This document shows, piece after piece, positions 62,122 through 64,000 of a stretch of 64,000 nt of DNA. How positions within the stretch are numbered: position 1 is the stretch's first letter; each line of letters opens with the position of its first letter. The notes beneath the pieces were generated by a model. That model saw only the letters and a list, made by a program, of their open reading frames with translations. It made no database searches and was not told the origin of the DNA. Source of the stretch: Moraxellaceae bacterium. Lineage in GTDB: Bacteria > Pseudomonadota > Gammaproteobacteria > Pseudomonadales > Moraxellaceae. The stretch lies in the NCBI GenBank assembly GCA_029237815.1, contig JAQZBP010000003.1:496001-560000 (forward strand), in the 5' to 3' direction. Made by a program: the position numbers and the translations under genes.

Positions 62122-62751
62122 TCAGTGCCGGCGCAACAACAGCCAGGCGGCCACGACCGGCATGGCGAGCAGCGCATAGTCCTGCGTCACGCCGAGCAGG
62201 AAGGCCGCCGAGCCGCCGATGCCGGCCCAGAGCGTGGGCAGCACGAGCAGCGCCCTGGGCACCGGTCGCGCGGCCATCAGCAAAAGACCGAAGGTGTAGA
62301 GCGTGGCCGGGCACGGCAGGCCGAAGCTCGGCGCCGCGGGAAAGGCATGGCCGAACACCGGACCCAGGGCCGGGTACAGCACCAGCGCGAACACGGCGAG
62401 GGCGGCGCCGGCCCCGCGCGACACCGCCCCGGCCTCGGCGAAGTGCAACGCGCCCTGGCGCACGCCCAGGCGCAGGAAGAGCAGCGCCGCCCCCACGCAA
62501 AGCGCGGCGAAAAGCGGCGCGGCCGGATTGATGCGCCAGAAAAACCCCAGGTGGTAGACCAGGCCCGCCCAGCCCCAGAGCAGGGCGAGGAAGAGCGCCG
62601 CCGGCCGCCCGGCCCGCGCCGGCGCGCGCAGCACCAGCCAGAGCACGCCGGCGCCGAGCGCGGTGAGCAGCAGTGGCAGCGGCCCCACTGCGGCATGGTA
62701 GGCAGCGAAGCGCTCGAAGAACTGCGCCGGCGTGAAAGGCAGTGTGATCAC
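62122..62751 (-). CDS. DUF6064 family membrane protein
   Basis: 209 residues with six or seven membrane helices and the DUF6064 opening LPFTPAQFFERFAAYHAAVG, then WGWAGLVYHLGFFWRINPAA near residues 58-77, GLPCPATLYTFGLLL near 142-157 and LPTLWAGIGGSAAFLLGV near 170-187. The family's role is not established. Its ATG overlaps the stop of the TPR gene by four bases (ATGA), so the two are coupled. Confidence 0.88.
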   Translation of the reverse strand: MITLPFTPAQFFERFAAYHAAVGPLPLLLTALGAGVLWLVLRAPARAGRPAALFLALLWGWAGLVYHLGFFWRINPAAPLFAALCVGAALLFLRLGVRQGALHFAEAGAVSRGAGAALAVFALVLYPALGPVFGHAFPAAPSFGLPCPATLYTFGLLLMAARPVPRALLVLPTLWAGIGGSAAFLLGVTQDYALLAMPVVAAWLLLRRH

Positions 62752-63563
62752 CGCTGCTTGCCGCCTTTTTCCTGCGCGCGGATGAACTGCTCCGTGGCCG
62801 CGTACTGGGGATCGCCCTTCACCTCCGGCCTCAGCTTCGCGATCAGCTCCAGCGCCTTGTATGCCAGTTCGAAGCGGCCGAGGCCGGCATTGGCACGACC
62901 GAGCGCGAGGATGAACTCGGCGTCCTGCGTGAGGTCAGAGCGCTTGGCGGTCGCTTCCGCCGCGGCAAGCAGCGCCTCCTGGTAACGACCGAGTTCGGTG
63001 TAGCCGATGGTGAGGTCGCGGAACACCAACCAGACCTGGCTGTCGGCCGCCGTGGCCTTCTCCAGATTGGCGACCGCCTCCGCGTAGCGCCCCTGCAGCA
63101 TGTGCAGGCTGCCGAGCTCGCGGTAGCCCTCCGGCCGGCCCGGATGGGCCTTGATGTATTCCTCCCAGCTGCCCGCGAGGCGCGCGGCGTAGTCGGTGTC
63201 GAAGCGGCCCGTCGCGACATGCTCGCGGGAATCGTTGAGCAGGTACATGAGCTCCGCGAGCCAGGCGTATTCCGAATTCAGGCCGTCGATGCCCTCCAGC
63301 GTCGCCCGCGCCTTGGCGAAGTCACCCAGGCTGGAATGCACGAGCGCGAGGCGCGACTCCCAGGCCACCGTGCCGCGGCACTCGGGCGCCAGTTGCTGCC
63401 AGCGCGCGAGCAGGCCGTTGAAGTCGTTGCGCTGCAGATAGTCGGGCGCCTGCGCGCGCCACTGCTCCTCGCACCAGCTGGCGGGACGCTTGGCCGCGGG
63501 GGCGGCAAGCACAGCCGGAACGAGCAGGCAGAGGGTCAGGAGCGCGGTCAGGGGGCGGATCAT
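62748..63563 (-). CDS. Exported TPR protein
   Basis: 271 residues from ATG 63563, which begins the signal peptide (ALLTLCLLVPAVLAAPAA); the longer frame to 63812 runs through low-complexity DNA. TPR-like helical pairs follow: YLQRNDFNGLLARWQQLAPE, LALVHSSLGDFAKARATLEG, ELGSLHMLQGRYAEAVANLE, IGYTELGRYQEALLAAAEA and ILALGRANAGLGRFELAYKA. There are two Cys near residues 31 and 62. It is the first gene of a two-gene unit with the DUF6064 gene, ATGA overlap. Confidence 0.82.
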   Translation of the reverse strand: MIRPLTALLTLCLLVPAVLAAPAAKRPASWCEEQWRAQAPDYLQRNDFNGLLARWQQLAPECRGTVAWESRLALVHSSLGDFAKARATLEGIDGLNSEYAWLAELMYLLNDSREHVATGRFDTDYAARLAGSWEEYIKAHPGRPEGYRELGSLHMLQGRYAEAVANLEKATAADSQVWLVFRDLTIGYTELGRYQEALLAAAEATAKRSDLTQDAEFILALGRANAGLGRFELAYKALELIAKLRPEVKGDPQYAATEQFIRAQEKGGKQR

Positions 63564-63782
63564 CGGGAGGCATCCTCGGGGCAGGTGCGGCGGCACGGAC
63601 ACGCGGTCCGGGGCAACGCTGGTGGCGGTGAGCCGGCATGCTACCGGCGAAACGGCGTGGCAGACCAGTGCGGCGGCGCGCGCGGAATCGGCCCGCGGGC
63701 GTCGGGGTCGCGCGGGATGCAGGCCCCGGGAGAGCAAATCGCCCGGGCCCTTGCGACGCTGAGGGACAGGCGCGCTCCGGGC

Positions 63783-63809
63783 AAAAAAAAACCCGGCCTT
63801 CCAGCCGGG
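63783..63809 (-). terminator. Intrinsic terminator of the gene cut by the window edge
   Basis: Minus strand: CCCGGC stem, six-base loop, GCCGGG stem, then eight or nine T. It lies about 25 bases after the stop of the partial gene. Confidence 0.85.
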
Positions 63810-63833
63810 CAAACAGGTTCAACCCTGGTGACA

Positions 63834-64000
63834 TCAGAACGGCTTGAACTCCGGATCAGGCGTGAAGGGCGAGCCGTCGCCCCAGGTGGAGGTATTGCGC
63901 GGGGCCGGCGCGGCGGCGCGTGGTGCCGCCGCCGGCGGCACCGCATCATCGCCGGTGCGGAAGAAGCCGATCAGGCTGGCCAGTCCCTCCGACTGCGCGC
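63834..64000 (-). CDS. C-terminal end of a probable methyl-accepting chemotaxis protein (partial)
   Basis: Only the last 55 codons are in the window; stop TGA at 63836-63834. The visible start AQSEGLASLIGFFRTGDD has the look of the last helix of a chemoreceptor signalling domain (LA.L.GFF). It is followed by an Ala/Pro-rich linker and an end of GDGSPFTPDPEFKPF. Such flexible tails are common in receptors. A different helical protein with the same ending cannot be ruled out. Confidence 0.5.
   Translation of the reverse strand, partial: AQSEGLASLIGFFRTGDDAVPPAAAPRAAAPAPRNTSTWGDGSPFTPDPEFKPF

Noticed and set aside
58318-62985. A 1555-codon plus-strand frame over the kinase gene and beyond
   Set aside because: Antisense of the CrbS-like gene and part of the DUF6064 gene; His/Arg/Gln-rich without domains.

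Overview
The window looks like chromosome of a GC-rich Gram-negative gammaproteobacterium. The evidence is the many Lol/Sec lipoproteins, TpsA/TpsB secretion, OmpA-type and DcaP-type barrels, and a CrbS/CrbR-like two-component pair. Nevskiales or Xanthomonadales-like affiliation is only a guess from gene content. Two stretches are clearly more AT-rich than the rest: about 1-3650, and about 41,550-44,300. They are read here as acquired or exchanged DNA.

Layout. (1) 1-3650: AT-rich island with an unknown ORF, a KTSC-domain protein, an OLD-family ATPase/TOPRIM nuclease and a coiled-coil membrane protein broken by a one-base frameshift. (2) 3700-9780: ordinary small genes: membrane proteins, an SRPBCC protein, DUF2784, a lipoprotein, DUF924, and an AraC regulator divergent from a fatty-acid-desaturase-fold membrane enzyme that ends at a clear terminator. 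(3) 9964-33809: about 24 kb all on the minus strand, in two blocks. The upstream block is a nine-gene operon (33809 to 24048): a periplasmic protein, two large TPR proteins, a TPR lipoprotein, a small exported protein, an ExbB/TolQ channel, two ExbD/TolR paralogues, and a TonB-like protein with an AgmX/PglI-type C-terminus. The second block is a translationally coupled pair: a 2848-residue DUF11-repeat surface protein and a 1737-residue protein with three OmpA-like domains and a predicted C-terminal barrel. I read the whole as a proton-motive-force-driven envelope machine related in design to the myxobacterial Agl-Glt apparatus, next to a giant surface adhesin and its anchor. This is the strongest candidate for an undescribed system. 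(4) 34172-40621: glycine-zipper protein, Ada/Ogt-like fusion, DUF445, small OmpA-like barrel, DUF72, proline-rich small protein, MBL-fold hydrolase. (5) 40969-52322: a two-partner secretion locus (TpsB transporter, 2533-residue TpsA) whose AT-rich 3' end encodes a hydrolase-like C-terminal domain, followed 8 bases later by a lipoprotein that may be its immunity protein. (6) 52641-64000: BrkB-family membrane protein, a periplasmic solute-binding-like protein, an HEAGH-motif membrane protein, a DcaP-like porin, a CrbR-like LuxR response regulator and CrbS-like symporter/hybrid kinase, a DUF6064-TPR operon, and the C-terminus of a probable chemotaxis receptor cut by the window edge.

How they may work together. 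In region 3 the ExbB-ExbD-ExbD channel would use proton flow to move the TonB-like protein, which reaches through the periplasm to outer-membrane TPR lipoproteins. The DUF11/OmpA pair could be the surface end of that chain, but the two blocks are separated by a terminator and 327 bases, so the functional link is inference. In region 5 TpsB exports TpsA. In region 6 the kinase-regulator pair and porin suggest control of small-carboxylate uptake and use. No rRNA, tRNA, CRISPR array, IS element or origin was seen. All identifications are by reading motifs; no database search was run.
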